Under the pieces are notes generated by a model, which was given only the letters and a program-made list of their open reading frames with translations, ran no database searches and was not told where the DNA came from. Both the position numbers and the translations under genes were made by a program. This document shows positions 1 to 8,300 of a stretch of DNA of 64,000 nucleotides, piece after piece. Source of the stretch: Streptacidiphilus sp. PB12-B1b (GTDB lineage: Bacteria; Actinomycetota; Actinomycetes; Streptomycetales; Streptomycetaceae); NCBI RefSeq assembly GCF_014084125.1, contig NZ_CP048405.1:5022001-5086000 (forward strand), written 5' to 3'. Within the stretch, counting starts at the first letter, position 1, and each line of letters opens with the position of its first letter.

Positions 1-1047
1 GGTCGCCTCGTGGTGCTCGTCGTAGCCGCGCAGGTCGGCGAAGAGGCGGCCGTCGGGGAACTGCTCCGAGTTGCGGTGCGCCCAGCAGACCGCGAGCCCG
101 GTCTTGCCCACGCCGGCCACCCCGGTGACCAGCCCGACCGCGGGCCCCTCGCCGGTCTGATGCGGGATCAGCAGCGCGTCCAGTGCTGCCAGTTCGCTGT
201 CACGGCCGGTGAACCCGGGGACGTCGGGCGGCAGTTCGGAGGGCACCACCAGGGCCGTCGGCTGGGACTCGCTGTCCGCGACGGTGAGCAGCGAGGGGTC
301 GTCCCGCAGGATCGCCCGGTGCAGCTCCTGCAGCTCCGGCCCGGGCTCCAGGCCGAGTTCGTCGATCAGCTGGCGGCGCGCGCTGCGGAAGGTCTCCATC
401 GCCTCCGCCCGGCGCCCGGCCCGGTACTGAGCGGTCATCAGGTGGTGCCGCAGCCGTTCGCGCAGCGGGTGCTCGCGGACCATCGCGGCCAGTTCGGGGA
501 TCAGCTCCTGATGGTTGCCCAACTCCAGCTGGACGGCGAAGGAGTCGTCGCAGGCGTTGAGCCGCAGCTCCTCCAGCCGCTGGGCCTCGTCCTCGACCAG
601 CCGGCCGCTCACCCCGGCCAGCGCCGGGCCGCTCCACAGCGCCAGCGCCCGCCGGTACGCCTGCGCGGCCTCGGCCGTGCGGGCCTCGGTGACGGCCCGC
701 TCGGCGGCGGCGATCTGCCGGGTGAAGTCCGTGGCGTCCACGTCGTGGCCCTCGGCGTTCAGCAGGTAGCCGGGGTGCGCGGTGGCGATGATCTCCTCGG
801 CGAACCCCTCCGCCTTCAGCTGCTTGCGCAGCGCGGCGATGCAGATGGCGACCTGGGTACGGGCGGTGGCGGGCGGCCGTCCCTGCCAGACCTCGTCGAC
901 CAGCGTGTCCACCGAGACGATGCGTCCGGGGCTGAGCAGCAGCAGTGCGAGGATCGTGCGCTGGCGCGGTCCCCCGATATTGACTTTACGCCCTCCCACC
1001 AAGACGGCCAATGGTCCCAGAATCCTGAAAGCGAGCCGCTCCCCCAC
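1..1047 (-). CDS. SARP/AfsR-family transcriptional regulator, 3' end outside window
   Basis: Streptomyces antibiotic regulatory protein type activator of secondary metabolism. The visible 349 residues give an OmpR-like winged-helix DNA-binding domain (about 5-95, with the motif GGPRQRTILALLLL), a bacterial transcriptional activation domain (about 100-250) and the start of an NB-ARC ATPase domain with a Walker A motif GVAGVGKT near residue 307. The protein continues past base 1, so any TPR tail is unseen. The GTG start gives MGERLAFRILGPLAV, which aligns with the usual SARP N-terminus; a GGTGG stretch lies about 9 bases upstream. No ATG or GTG is in frame further upstream within a plausible distance. 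It lies in the same orientation as the next SARP gene, with about 300 bp between them that hold an inverted repeat. Target genes cannot be read from the sequence. Confidence 0.9.
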   Translation of the reverse strand, partial: MGERLAFRILGPLAVLVGGRKVNIGGPRQRTILALLLLSPGRIVSVDTLVDEVWQGRPPATARTQVAICIAALRKQLKAEGFAEEIIATAHPGYLLNAEGHDVDATDFTRQIAAAERAVTEARTAEAAQAYRRALALWSGPALAGVSGRLVEDEAQRLEELRLNACDDSFAVQLELGNHQELIPELAAMVREHPLRERLRHHLMTAQYRAGRRAEAMETFRSARRQLIDELGLEPGPELQELHRAILRDDPSLLTVADSESQPTALVVPSELPPDVPGFTGRDSELAALDALLIPHQTGEGPAVGLVTGVAGVGKTGLAVCWAHRNSEQFPDGRLFADLRGYDEHHEAT

Positions 1048-1352
1048 TACCGTTCCACCCCGCTGCTCGACACCCTTTCCCCCATTGTTTCTATCACAGG
1101 CACACTTTAGTGTGCACGGAACTCAAACTCGTTTAGCGCAGTTTGGGCGGATTGTGGACCACGTTGAGCAGCAACGTTGCCACCAGCGCGTCCGTCCTGC
1201 CCGGGTACGGCCGGTCCCGGAGCGGCCCGCAGGGCCCCGGGCACCCCGCGATTAAAGGGGCAAAAATTCGAACGGCCCTGCTCAGGAAACACCGGCGGCG
1301 CCCATAGGGCACAACGCATCCCATATCCAGGCGCACTGCCTGGAAGAAGATT
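1048..1352. other. Intergenic regulatory region between two SARP genes
   Basis: No coding potential is seen. The region is less GC-rich than its flanks. It holds a short hairpin just past the stop of the upstream SARP gene (arms CCAGGC at 1327-1332 and GCCTGG at 1338-1343, a weak terminator candidate) and a 7-2-7 inverted repeat at 1100-1115 that probably belongs to the promoter of the SARP gene starting at 1047. Confidence 0.5.
1100..1115. promoter_or_regulatory. Inverted repeat GCACACT-TT-AGTGTGC, candidate operator
   Basis: A perfect 7-bp inverted repeat with a 2-bp spacer lies 53 bp upstream of the SARP start codon. A possible minus-strand -10 element (GATAGA) sits just downstream in the direction of transcription. 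Position and symmetry suit a dimeric repressor or activator site. The binding protein is unknown. Confidence 0.45.
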
Positions 1353-3230
1353 TCAAAACCCCTGGGAAAGCGCTGCGGGCTCGCGCAGCCGCAGGTGCAT
1401 CAGCGGCGGCAGCGCGAACCGGGCCAGGCCCTGCGGCTGCTCCCGGTCCGGGGCGCTGACCACGCCGTTCTCGATCAGGGCCTCCAGCAGTGCGCACACC
1501 GCGTCGCCCGCAGCCCCGGTCGCCGCCTCGGCCTCGGGCTGGGTGAACGGCCCCGGCGGCAGCGAGCCGACGCCCGGCAGCAGCGCCCGGACGTCCTGCG
1601 GCAGGTCCGCGAGCGCGGCGTCCAGCCGCTCCCGCACCGAGACGTCGCCGACCCGCAGCAGGTCCAGCCGAGGGCCGCCGCCCAGCCGCGAGGCGAAGTC
1701 GGCCAGCGACAGGTGCGGCAGCGCCGCCAGCCGGTCGGCCGCCACCCGCACCCCCAGCGGCAGCAGGCCGGTGAGCCGGACGATGTGCTCGGCAGCGCGC
1801 GGATCACGGGCCGTCCGCTCCGGGCCGAGCACCCGCTCGAACAGCCGCAGCGCCTGCTCGGGCGGCAGCGGCGGCAGCTCGAACCGGCTGGCGCGGCCCA
1901 ACGCGGAGAGCCGCGAGCGGGAGGTGATCAGCGCCCGGCCCGGGCCGTCGTGCGGGACGAGCCGCCGGACCACCGTCTCGTCCCGGGCGTCGTCCAGGAC
2001 CAGCAGCAGCCGCAGCGAGGCCGCGCGGTCCTGCCAGACCGCGGCCGCCGTCTCGTCGTCCGCCGGGGCCGTGCCCGGCAGGCCCGCGATCTGCCACAGC
2101 TCCGCCAGCACCGAGGCCAGCGGGCGCGGCGCGCCGTTGCCGCCGCGCAGCCGCAGCAGCACGCAGCCGTCGGGGAACCCCGCCCGCAGCCGGTGCCCCG
2201 CGTGCAGGGCGAGCGCCGTCTTGCCGACGCCGACCTGACCGTGCAGCACCACCGCGCCCGCCGGGGCGGGCCCGGTCAGCTGCGCGCCCAGCCACTCGGC
2301 GGCCCCGGCCCGGCCGGTGAAGTCCTCGGGCTCCGGCGGCAGTCGGGGCCGGGAGCGCGGCGCCGGGGGCGCCCAGCGCGGGCCGGGGCCGCGTACCGGC
2401 CCCTGCTCCAGCAGCTCCCGGTGGGCCTGCCGGACCGCCGGGCCGGGGGCCAGGCCGAAGTCCCGGGCCAGGCCCTGCCGCACCTCGTCGTACACGGCCA
2501 ACGCCTCGGCCACCTGCCCGGCCTGGCGGAACGCCGAGATCTGCAGCGCGCGCAGCCGCTCGCGCAGCGGGTGCTCCCAGGCCAACTCGGCCAGGGCGTC
2601 CAGGACGGCCGACGGGCCGCGCAGCGCCAGCTCCGCCTCGGCCCAGCGCTCGGAGACCGACAGCCGCCGCTCGGTCAGCCGGGCGGCGGCCCGGCGCACC
2701 GCCTCCACCTGCTCGAACTCGCGCAGCACCGGGCCCCGCCACAACGCCAGCGCCTGCCTGAGGACCGCCGTGCCCTGCTCCGGCTCACCGCCCTGCAGGC
2801 AGCGGTCGCCCTCCCGGACCAGCTGGTCGAAGCGCTCGGAGTCCAGCTCCGCCGGGCACAGCGCGATCCGGTAGCCGGAGAACCGGAACGCGATCCGCGC
2901 CTCCCCGCCCGCCGCCTCCAGAATGCGGCGCAGGCCGGACACATAGACCTGGACGGTCTTGCGGGCGTTGCGCGGCTGCTCCCCCGGCCACAGCGCGTCC
3001 AGCAGCCGGGCCACCGGAACCACCGCCCCCGGCTCGCACAGCAGCAGCGCCAGTACCAGCCGCTGCTTGGGCGAGCCCAGCGGCAGCTCCCGGCCGCCGG
3101 TGCGCACCTCCAGCGGACCGAGGACGCCGAACCGCAGCCCGGCACCGGCCCGGCGGGGCTCCGGCCGGGGCGGCCGCCGCCCGCCCGCCGTCGGTCCGGC
3201 CGTGGCCGAGCGCAGTTCCATGACCGTCAC
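1353..3230 (-). CDS. SARP/AfsR-like regulator with BTAD and NB-ARC domains
   Basis: Second SARP-type regulator, 625 residues. The order is a 40-residue Arg/Pro-rich lead, a winged-helix domain containing LPLGSPKQRLVLALLL, a BTAD domain to about residue 280, a Pro/Arg linker, and an NB-ARC domain with P-loop GQVGVGKTALAL and a degenerate Walker B LLLVLDDARDE. It stops shortly after the NB-ARC winged-helix region and has no TPR tail, so it is shorter than AfsR (about 990 residues). The GTG at 3230 was chosen because GGGGGAG lies 5-6 bases upstream; the ATG three codons later (3221) is an alternative with poorer spacing. It is divergent from the HTH gene at 3548 across about 320 bp. Its role as an activator of a nearby pathway is inference. 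Confidence 0.9.
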   Translation of the reverse strand: MTVMELRSATAGPTAGGRRPPRPEPRRAGAGLRFGVLGPLEVRTGGRELPLGSPKQRLVLALLLCEPGAVVPVARLLDALWPGEQPRNARKTVQVYVSGLRRILEAAGGEARIAFRFSGYRIALCPAELDSERFDQLVREGDRCLQGGEPEQGTAVLRQALALWRGPVLREFEQVEAVRRAAARLTERRLSVSERWAEAELALRGPSAVLDALAELAWEHPLRERLRALQISAFRQAGQVAEALAVYDEVRQGLARDFGLAPGPAVRQAHRELLEQGPVRGPGPRWAPPAPRSRPRLPPEPEDFTGRAGAAEWLGAQLTGPAPAGAVVLHGQVGVGKTALALHAGHRLRAGFPDGCVLLRLRGGNGAPRPLASVLAELWQIAGLPGTAPADDETAAAVWQDRAASLRLLLVLDDARDETVVRRLVPHDGPGRALITSRSRLSALGRASRFELPPLPPEQALRLFERVLGPERTARDPRAAEHIVRLTGLLPLGVRVAADRLAALPHLSLADFASRLGGGPRLDLLRVGDVSVRERLDAALADLPQDVRALLPGVGSLPPGPFTQPEAEAATGAAGDAVCALLEALIENGVVSAPDREQPQGLARFALPPLMHLRLREPAALSQGF

Positions 3231-3547
3231 GACATCTCCCCCTGCTGTCACGCGTCCGACTCCGGCCCGGCCCGGGTGCGGCGCCGGGGCCCGGCGTCCC
3301 CTGGCGGAGCGCCGGATACGGGGAGAGCCTGCGGCGCGCGTGCCGCCGGGCGCGACAGGACGCCCGCGAATGCTGAGATCGCGGGACGGGACAGGCCCTG
3401 ACCTGCGGGGACGGCAAGGAGAATGACGGTACGACGGGACGCCGGGAAAGCCCCGTACGGCCTGGACGGGGCAGCCGGTAGCATCTGGCCGACACACGCC
3501 GTTCCCAGAGGTTCCGATGTCATCGGCCCGAACGTCCTGGAGTGAAA
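3231..3547. other. Divergent intergenic region
   Basis: No gene is supported here. It must hold the promoters of the minus-strand SARP gene and of the plus-strand HTH pair. A TAGCAT at 3479-3484 could be a plus-strand -10 element, but no good -35 accompanies it. No clear repeat was found. Confidence 0.4.
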
Positions 3548-4360
3548 TTGGCACGCTGGAAGGCACTTCCCGAAGGACTCGATCCGGCGGTCATCCAACT
3601 GATCGCCCAGCTGCGCCGGATGAAGGACGACAGCGGGCTGAGCCTGGACCGGCTCGCCGCCAAGACCGGTTACAGCGCGACGTCCTGGGAGCGCTATCTC
3701 GGGGGACAGACGCTGCCGCCGTTCGAGGCCGCCGTGGCGCTGGCCGATCTCGCCGGAGCGGACCAGGTGCGGCTACAGGTGCTGCACGAGGCCGCGCGCG
3801 AGGTCTGGCAGCCCGGCCCACCCGCCGGGCCCGACCAGGACGCGGCAGCGGCGGAGGGCGGCGCGGTCGCATCGGAGCAGCCGGAGGCCGCCCTTCCCGC
3901 GCCCCGGCCCGCGCCGCAGGGCAAGGCCCGGGCCCCGCTGCCGCCGGGCCTGCGCACCGTCGCCATAGCCGCGCTGTCCGCCGTGGCCGGCGCGGCGATC
4001 GCGCTGCTCGCCGTCCACTCCGGGCACACGGCCAGTGCGGCGGCAGCGCCGGTCGCGGTCCGGGCGACCGGGGCGGTGGTCTCCTCCCCGGCCACGTACA
4101 CCTGCCGGTTCAGCAAGCGGGACGGCCGCTGGTACGCGGGCAACAGCGCCACCACCAGCGACCACCTGCAGGTCGAGATGAGCGGGCCCGAGGTGGCCGA
4201 GCTGCAGTGCCTGCTGCAGCGGACCGGCATATCGCCGGGCGGCATCGACGGCTCCTTCGGACCGCTGACCGAGTTGGCGGTGATCCGCGAGCAGCAGGTG
4301 CAACACCTGTCCGTCGACGGCCAGATCGGCCCGATGACCTGGGCGGCGCTGCGGGGATGA
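3548..4360 (+). CDS. XRE-family HTH membrane protein with peptidoglycan-binding domain
   Basis: 270 residues. The N-terminal helix-turn-helix (about 10-75) contains SGLSLDRLAAKTGYSATSWERYL, broken here only for description. A Pro/Ala linker leads to one membrane span (about 135-158), then an extracytoplasmic C-terminus with a PG_binding_1 fold (about 205-270) ending in GQIGPMTWAALRG. The layout suggests a DNA-binding protein tethered to the membrane that senses the wall. TTG at 3548 was chosen: it gives MARWKALPEGL, a common start in this family, and GGAG at 3538-3541 is 6 bases upstream. The GTG at 3542 overlaps that SD. The stop overlaps the start of the next gene (ATGA), so the two are coupled. 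Confidence 0.8.
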   Translation: MARWKALPEGLDPAVIQLIAQLRRMKDDSGLSLDRLAAKTGYSATSWERYLGGQTLPPFEAAVALADLAGADQVRLQVLHEAAREVWQPGPPAGPDQDAAAAEGGAVASEQPEAALPAPRPAPQGKARAPLPPGLRTVAIAALSAVAGAAIALLAVHSGHTASAAAAPVAVRATGAVVSSPATYTCRFSKRDGRWYAGNSATTSDHLQVEMSGPEVAELQCLLQRTGISPGGIDGSFGPLTELAVIREQQVQHLSVDGQIGPMTWAALRG

Positions 4361-5256
4361 CGGAGCCTCGACCCGAATGCCGGCGGCTGGCCGCCGAGCT
4401 TCGCACGCTGCGGGCCCGCGCCGGGCTGAGCATGACGGCGCTGGCTGCCGCGTCCACGTACAGCAGGTCGTCGTGGGAGCGGTACCTGAACGCCAAGTCG
4501 CTGCCGCCGTGGTCGGCGGTGAGCACGCTGTGCGCGCTCGCGGACGAACCGGAGCCGCGGCTGCGCGCGCTGTGGGAGCGGGCCGAGTCGGCGTGGAGCG
4601 GTCGCGCCGCGACCGCCGGGAAGCCCGCCCCGGCGGCCGATCCGGGCCCGACCCCTGTTCCGGTCCCTGCTTCCGCTCCGGCCCCGGCTCCGGTTCCAAC
4701 CGACAGCGGGCCACCGGCCCCGGCGGCGGGCGCGACGTCCGGGCGGGGGCTGCGGCTGCGCTCGCCGCTGGCCGCCGTCCTGGCGAGCGGGCTGCTGGTG
4801 GCGACGCTGACGGCCGGGGCCGCGTACGAGTGGCGCGGGTCGGGGGGCTCCGGCCGGGCGGCGCCGAACCCCTCGGCCAGTGTCTTCCGGGTGGGCTGCA
4901 CCGGCCGCAGCTGCAACGGGGCGGATCCGCAGACGATGCTGTGCGGCGTGGAGCCGCAGACCCTGGCCGACTTCCAGACCAGGACCGGCGCGGGCATCGA
5001 GGTCCGCTACAAGCCGCAGTGCCAGGCGGCGTGGGCGCGGGTCTGGAACTCCCAGGCCGGGGACGTGCTGTCGATCAGCGTGCCCGGCTCCGCCACCCGC
5101 ACCGCGCGGGTGCCGAACGCCGCCCGCGCGGAGGGCTTCGTGTACACGCCGATGGTCTGGATCGCCGCCAAGGGCTCGCCGGTGCGGGTCTGTCTGCGGC
5201 CCGCCGCACCGGCCGAGGAGGCCGAGGAGCAGTGCTTCGGCGTCCCGTCCCCGTGA
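4357..5256 (+). CDS. XRE-family HTH membrane protein with DUF2690 domain
   Basis: 299 residues. A helix-turn-helix domain (about 5-70, with the SRSSWERYLN signature) is followed by a Pro/Ala-rich linker, one membrane helix (about 130-155) and an extracytoplasmic DUF2690-type domain (about 165-299). That domain shows the family's paired cysteines (CTGRSCNGADP, then a later CGV) and the core VRYKPQCQAAWARVWNS. The start codon overlaps the stop of the preceding gene by 4 bp, so the two HTH proteins are translationally coupled and may form a complex or two arms of one sensor. The ligand is unknown. A strong bidirectional terminator follows. Confidence 0.85.
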   Translation: MTEPRPECRRLAAELRTLRARAGLSMTALAAASTYSRSSWERYLNAKSLPPWSAVSTLCALADEPEPRLRALWERAESAWSGRAATAGKPAPAADPGPTPVPVPASAPAPAPVPTDSGPPAPAAGATSGRGLRLRSPLAAVLASGLLVATLTAGAAYEWRGSGGSGRAAPNPSASVFRVGCTGRSCNGADPQTMLCGVEPQTLADFQTRTGAGIEVRYKPQCQAAWARVWNSQAGDVLSISVPGSATRTARVPNAARAEGFVYTPMVWIAAKGSPVRVCLRPAAPAEEAEEQCFGVPSP

Positions 5257-5261
5257 CGGCC

Positions 5262-5292
5262 GTGGCCCCGTCGCAATCCGCGACGGGGCCAC
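5262..5292. terminator. Bidirectional hairpin terminator
   Basis: A perfect 13-bp stem (GTGGCCCCGTCGC paired with GCGACGGGGCCAC) with a 5-base loop lies between the converging DUF2690 gene and the RHS gene. Confidence 0.8.
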
Positions 5293-5323
5293 GGCTGTCA
5301 GTGCACCGGGTCGGTCAGCCGGC

Positions 5324-8300
5324 TCACCATCCCAGCGGGGTGGTGTAGGGGCCGTACGCGTAGGAGCCGCCGATGGCGATACCGGCGCCGGCGGCGACAC
5401 CGCCCTCCTGGCTGTACGAGTTGAGCTGGTCCGGTCGGCCGGGCTGGCCGAGGACGATGGCGCCCGAACCGAGGGCGGATCCGGACACGGTGATCGACCA
5501 GCCGCTGACGAAGCTGTCGATGTCCGACTGGTGCAGCTGGTCGCGGTGGCCGCCGATCTTCCCGGCCCTGGCGCTGATGTCCGCGCCCGCGCCGACCGAG
5601 AGCCCGTCGCTGATGAACATGTGCCCCTGCCGGGTGATGGTGCAGGCGACCGAGACGCCGACGCCGATGTCGGCGCCCGCCTCCACGGTGATGTAGTCCG
5701 GTCCGTCCAGCGAGGACAGCGCGGGCCCCTGGCCGGAGGAGCCGCCGGAGCTCCCCTCCTTCATGCCGCCGCCCGACTGGGCGCCGAAGTCGAAGGCGTT
5801 GCCGTTGCCCAGCAGGTTCCACGGGTTGAGGTCCTTGGTGAACCGTTTGATCACCCCGCCGACGCCCTGGTTGGACTGCTGGTAGTCGGGCAGGCCCATG
5901 GCCTCCAGTTCACTGGCGCCTGCGTTGTCGAAGGTCATCGGGCCGTTGATGGCGTTGCCCGCCGCCGTCATGGCGTAGGCGTAGGCCTGGGCGTACGCCT
6001 GGCAGATGTCGGTGTCGCACTCGTGCCCGTTGACGACCACGTAGTGCGGCACGTCGTTGGGCAGCACCGGCACCGGCGGCTTGGCCCCGGACGGGGGCGC
6101 CGCCCGCCTGCCCTCGGAGCCGTTGGCCGTGCCTCCGCCTCCGCCCGCGGCGCCTCCGCCGGCCGCGCCGCCCCCGGCCTGGCAGGCGGCGTCGCAGCCG
6201 CCGTTGTCGTCGGTGTCGTCACCGCCGCCGGGCAGCCGGATGAAGGTCAGCCCGGTCGGGTCGGTGTTGGCGACCGGGTTGTCGCCCGCGTAGGCGTAGC
6301 CGTTCATCTCGGTGGTGTCGCCGGACTCCAGGACCGGGTCGACCGACTGGAACCGCCCGGTGGCCGGGTCGTACTCGCGGGCGCCGAGCAGGTCCAGGCC
6401 GGTGGTCGGGTCCTGTGCCTGGCCGAGGTAGGAGTGCTGGTCGGGCCAGGCGGCCGGGGTTGCGCCGCGGGGCTGGCCGTAGGGGTCGAAGTAGCGGAAC
6501 GCGTAGGCCGAGGTGGTGGCGTCGACGGTGGTCTCCGCGGTTCCCTGGGTGTTGGGCAGTTCGTAGTCGGTCGCGCCGCTGGACGCCAGGACGATCTGCA
6601 CGCCGTCCGGGCTGGCGGAGTAGTAGCGCTGCCCGCTGACCGCCTGGGTCGCCGTGTCCAGCGTGATCTGCTCGCCGAACGGCAGGTAGAGGACGGTCTG
6701 TTGGGCCGCCGGGTCGTGCTGCAGCAGCAGGTTGCCGGAGGCGTCGTAGGTGTAGCTGCTGACGGCTCCGGTGGCCGTGTTCTTGACGGTCTGGGTACGG
6801 CCCTCGGCGTCGTAGCCGATGGTCTGCGAGGCCGGGGCGTTGATGGTCCCGGTCTTCGTCACCGTGCGGCTGGTGGTGTTCCCGGCCGGGTCGTAGCCGT
6901 AGCTGGTGGTGGCGGTGCCGTTGGGGCCGGTGACGGTCGCGGTCTGCACCGCGTCCGGCGTGGTGGCGGTGGTGTTGCCGCCGGTGGCCGGGTTGTAGCC
7001 GGGGTAGCCCAGGGTCTGGGTGGTGTTGCCGGACGTGGACGACACCGAGGTGTCGTGCTGGGTCTCGCCGACCCGGTCGCCCAGGGCGTCGTAGGAGTAC
7101 GTCTGCCAGTAGGGCGCCGGACCCCCGGTGACCTTGCCGGCCACCGGCGCGCTGTCGTTGCAGCCGCCGATGCCCTGCACCTGCGCGGTGGTCGAACCGG
7201 TGGTGGAGGCCACCCCGTTGGTGTCGGTCCAGGCGGAGGTGAGCCGGTCCTGCTGGTCGTAGCCGAAGCACTGGGTGTCGGCGGTGCCCACCCCGTACTG
7301 CGCGGCGGACTCGGAGGTGAGCGAACCGGCCTGGTTGTAGGTGTAGTCGGTGGTCTGCAACGGCGAGGCCAGGGTCTGCAGCTGGTCGCTGACGGTCAAC
7401 AGCCGTCCGGTGGACTGGTCGTAGACCTCGGCACGGTTCAACTCGTCGCCCCAGACGCCGAAGTTGGTGCCGGTGACCTGCCCGAAGGGGCTGTAGGACA
7501 CCTCGTTGAGGTAGACGTCGTCACCGTTGAAGCCGTTCAGCAGCCCCGACAGGGTGTAGGTGTAGTTGACCTGGTCGGCGGGCAGCCCGCCCTCGGCGCC
7601 GTAGCCGGTGCTGGTCAACTCCGAGGTCTGCGCGGTGTACTGGCTGCTCGCCGCGTACGTCCCGGCCAGTGCCCCTTCGGCGGACGGGACGGTCACCTTG
7701 CTGCCCGTGGCCTGGTACAGCGGGGTGTAGCCGGTGACGGCGGTGGTGTAGGTCCTGGCCGCGTCGGCGGCGCCGTCGGTGTAGCGGATCTGCGCGGTCG
7801 GCTGCCCCTTCTCCAGCGAGTCGTAGGTCCAGGCGGCGAGTTCGTCGCCGCTGTCCGGCTGCGCACCGCCGGTGGTGTCGTACTCGGCGGTCTTCCGGTC
7901 CAACGCGTCGTAGGCGTAGGTCAGGGTGGTGCCGCGGGCGTCGGTCGTGGTCAGCGTGTTGCCGTCGGCGTCGTAGCCGGTGGTGCTGGTGCCCGCGCCC
8001 GGGTCGACGCTCTTGGTCTGCCGGCCGTGCAGGTCGTAGCTGTACACCCAGCGGTTGCCGCCGGCGTCGGTCATGGTGGCGAGTTTGCCGGCCGGGGTGT
8101 AGGTGTAGCCGGTGACGATCGCGTCGGCGGCCTTGTCGGTCGGCGCGGGAGTGTTGTACGACCAGGTGGCCGTGGTGCGGCCCTGGGCGTCGGTGAACGT
8201 GCTGGTGGCCCTGGACCCGGTCGGCGGGGTCACGTCGGTCTGGTCGGCGCCCGGGTAGGCGGTGGTGGTGGAGTCCTGGTTCACCCCGTACGCCACCGCC

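Noticed and set aside
10-1110. Long plus-strand ORFs across the SARP genes and similar shadow ORFs elsewhere
   Set aside because: They overlap genes with clear family motifs on the other strand and have Arg/Pro/Ala-rich composition typical of out-of-frame high-GC DNA.
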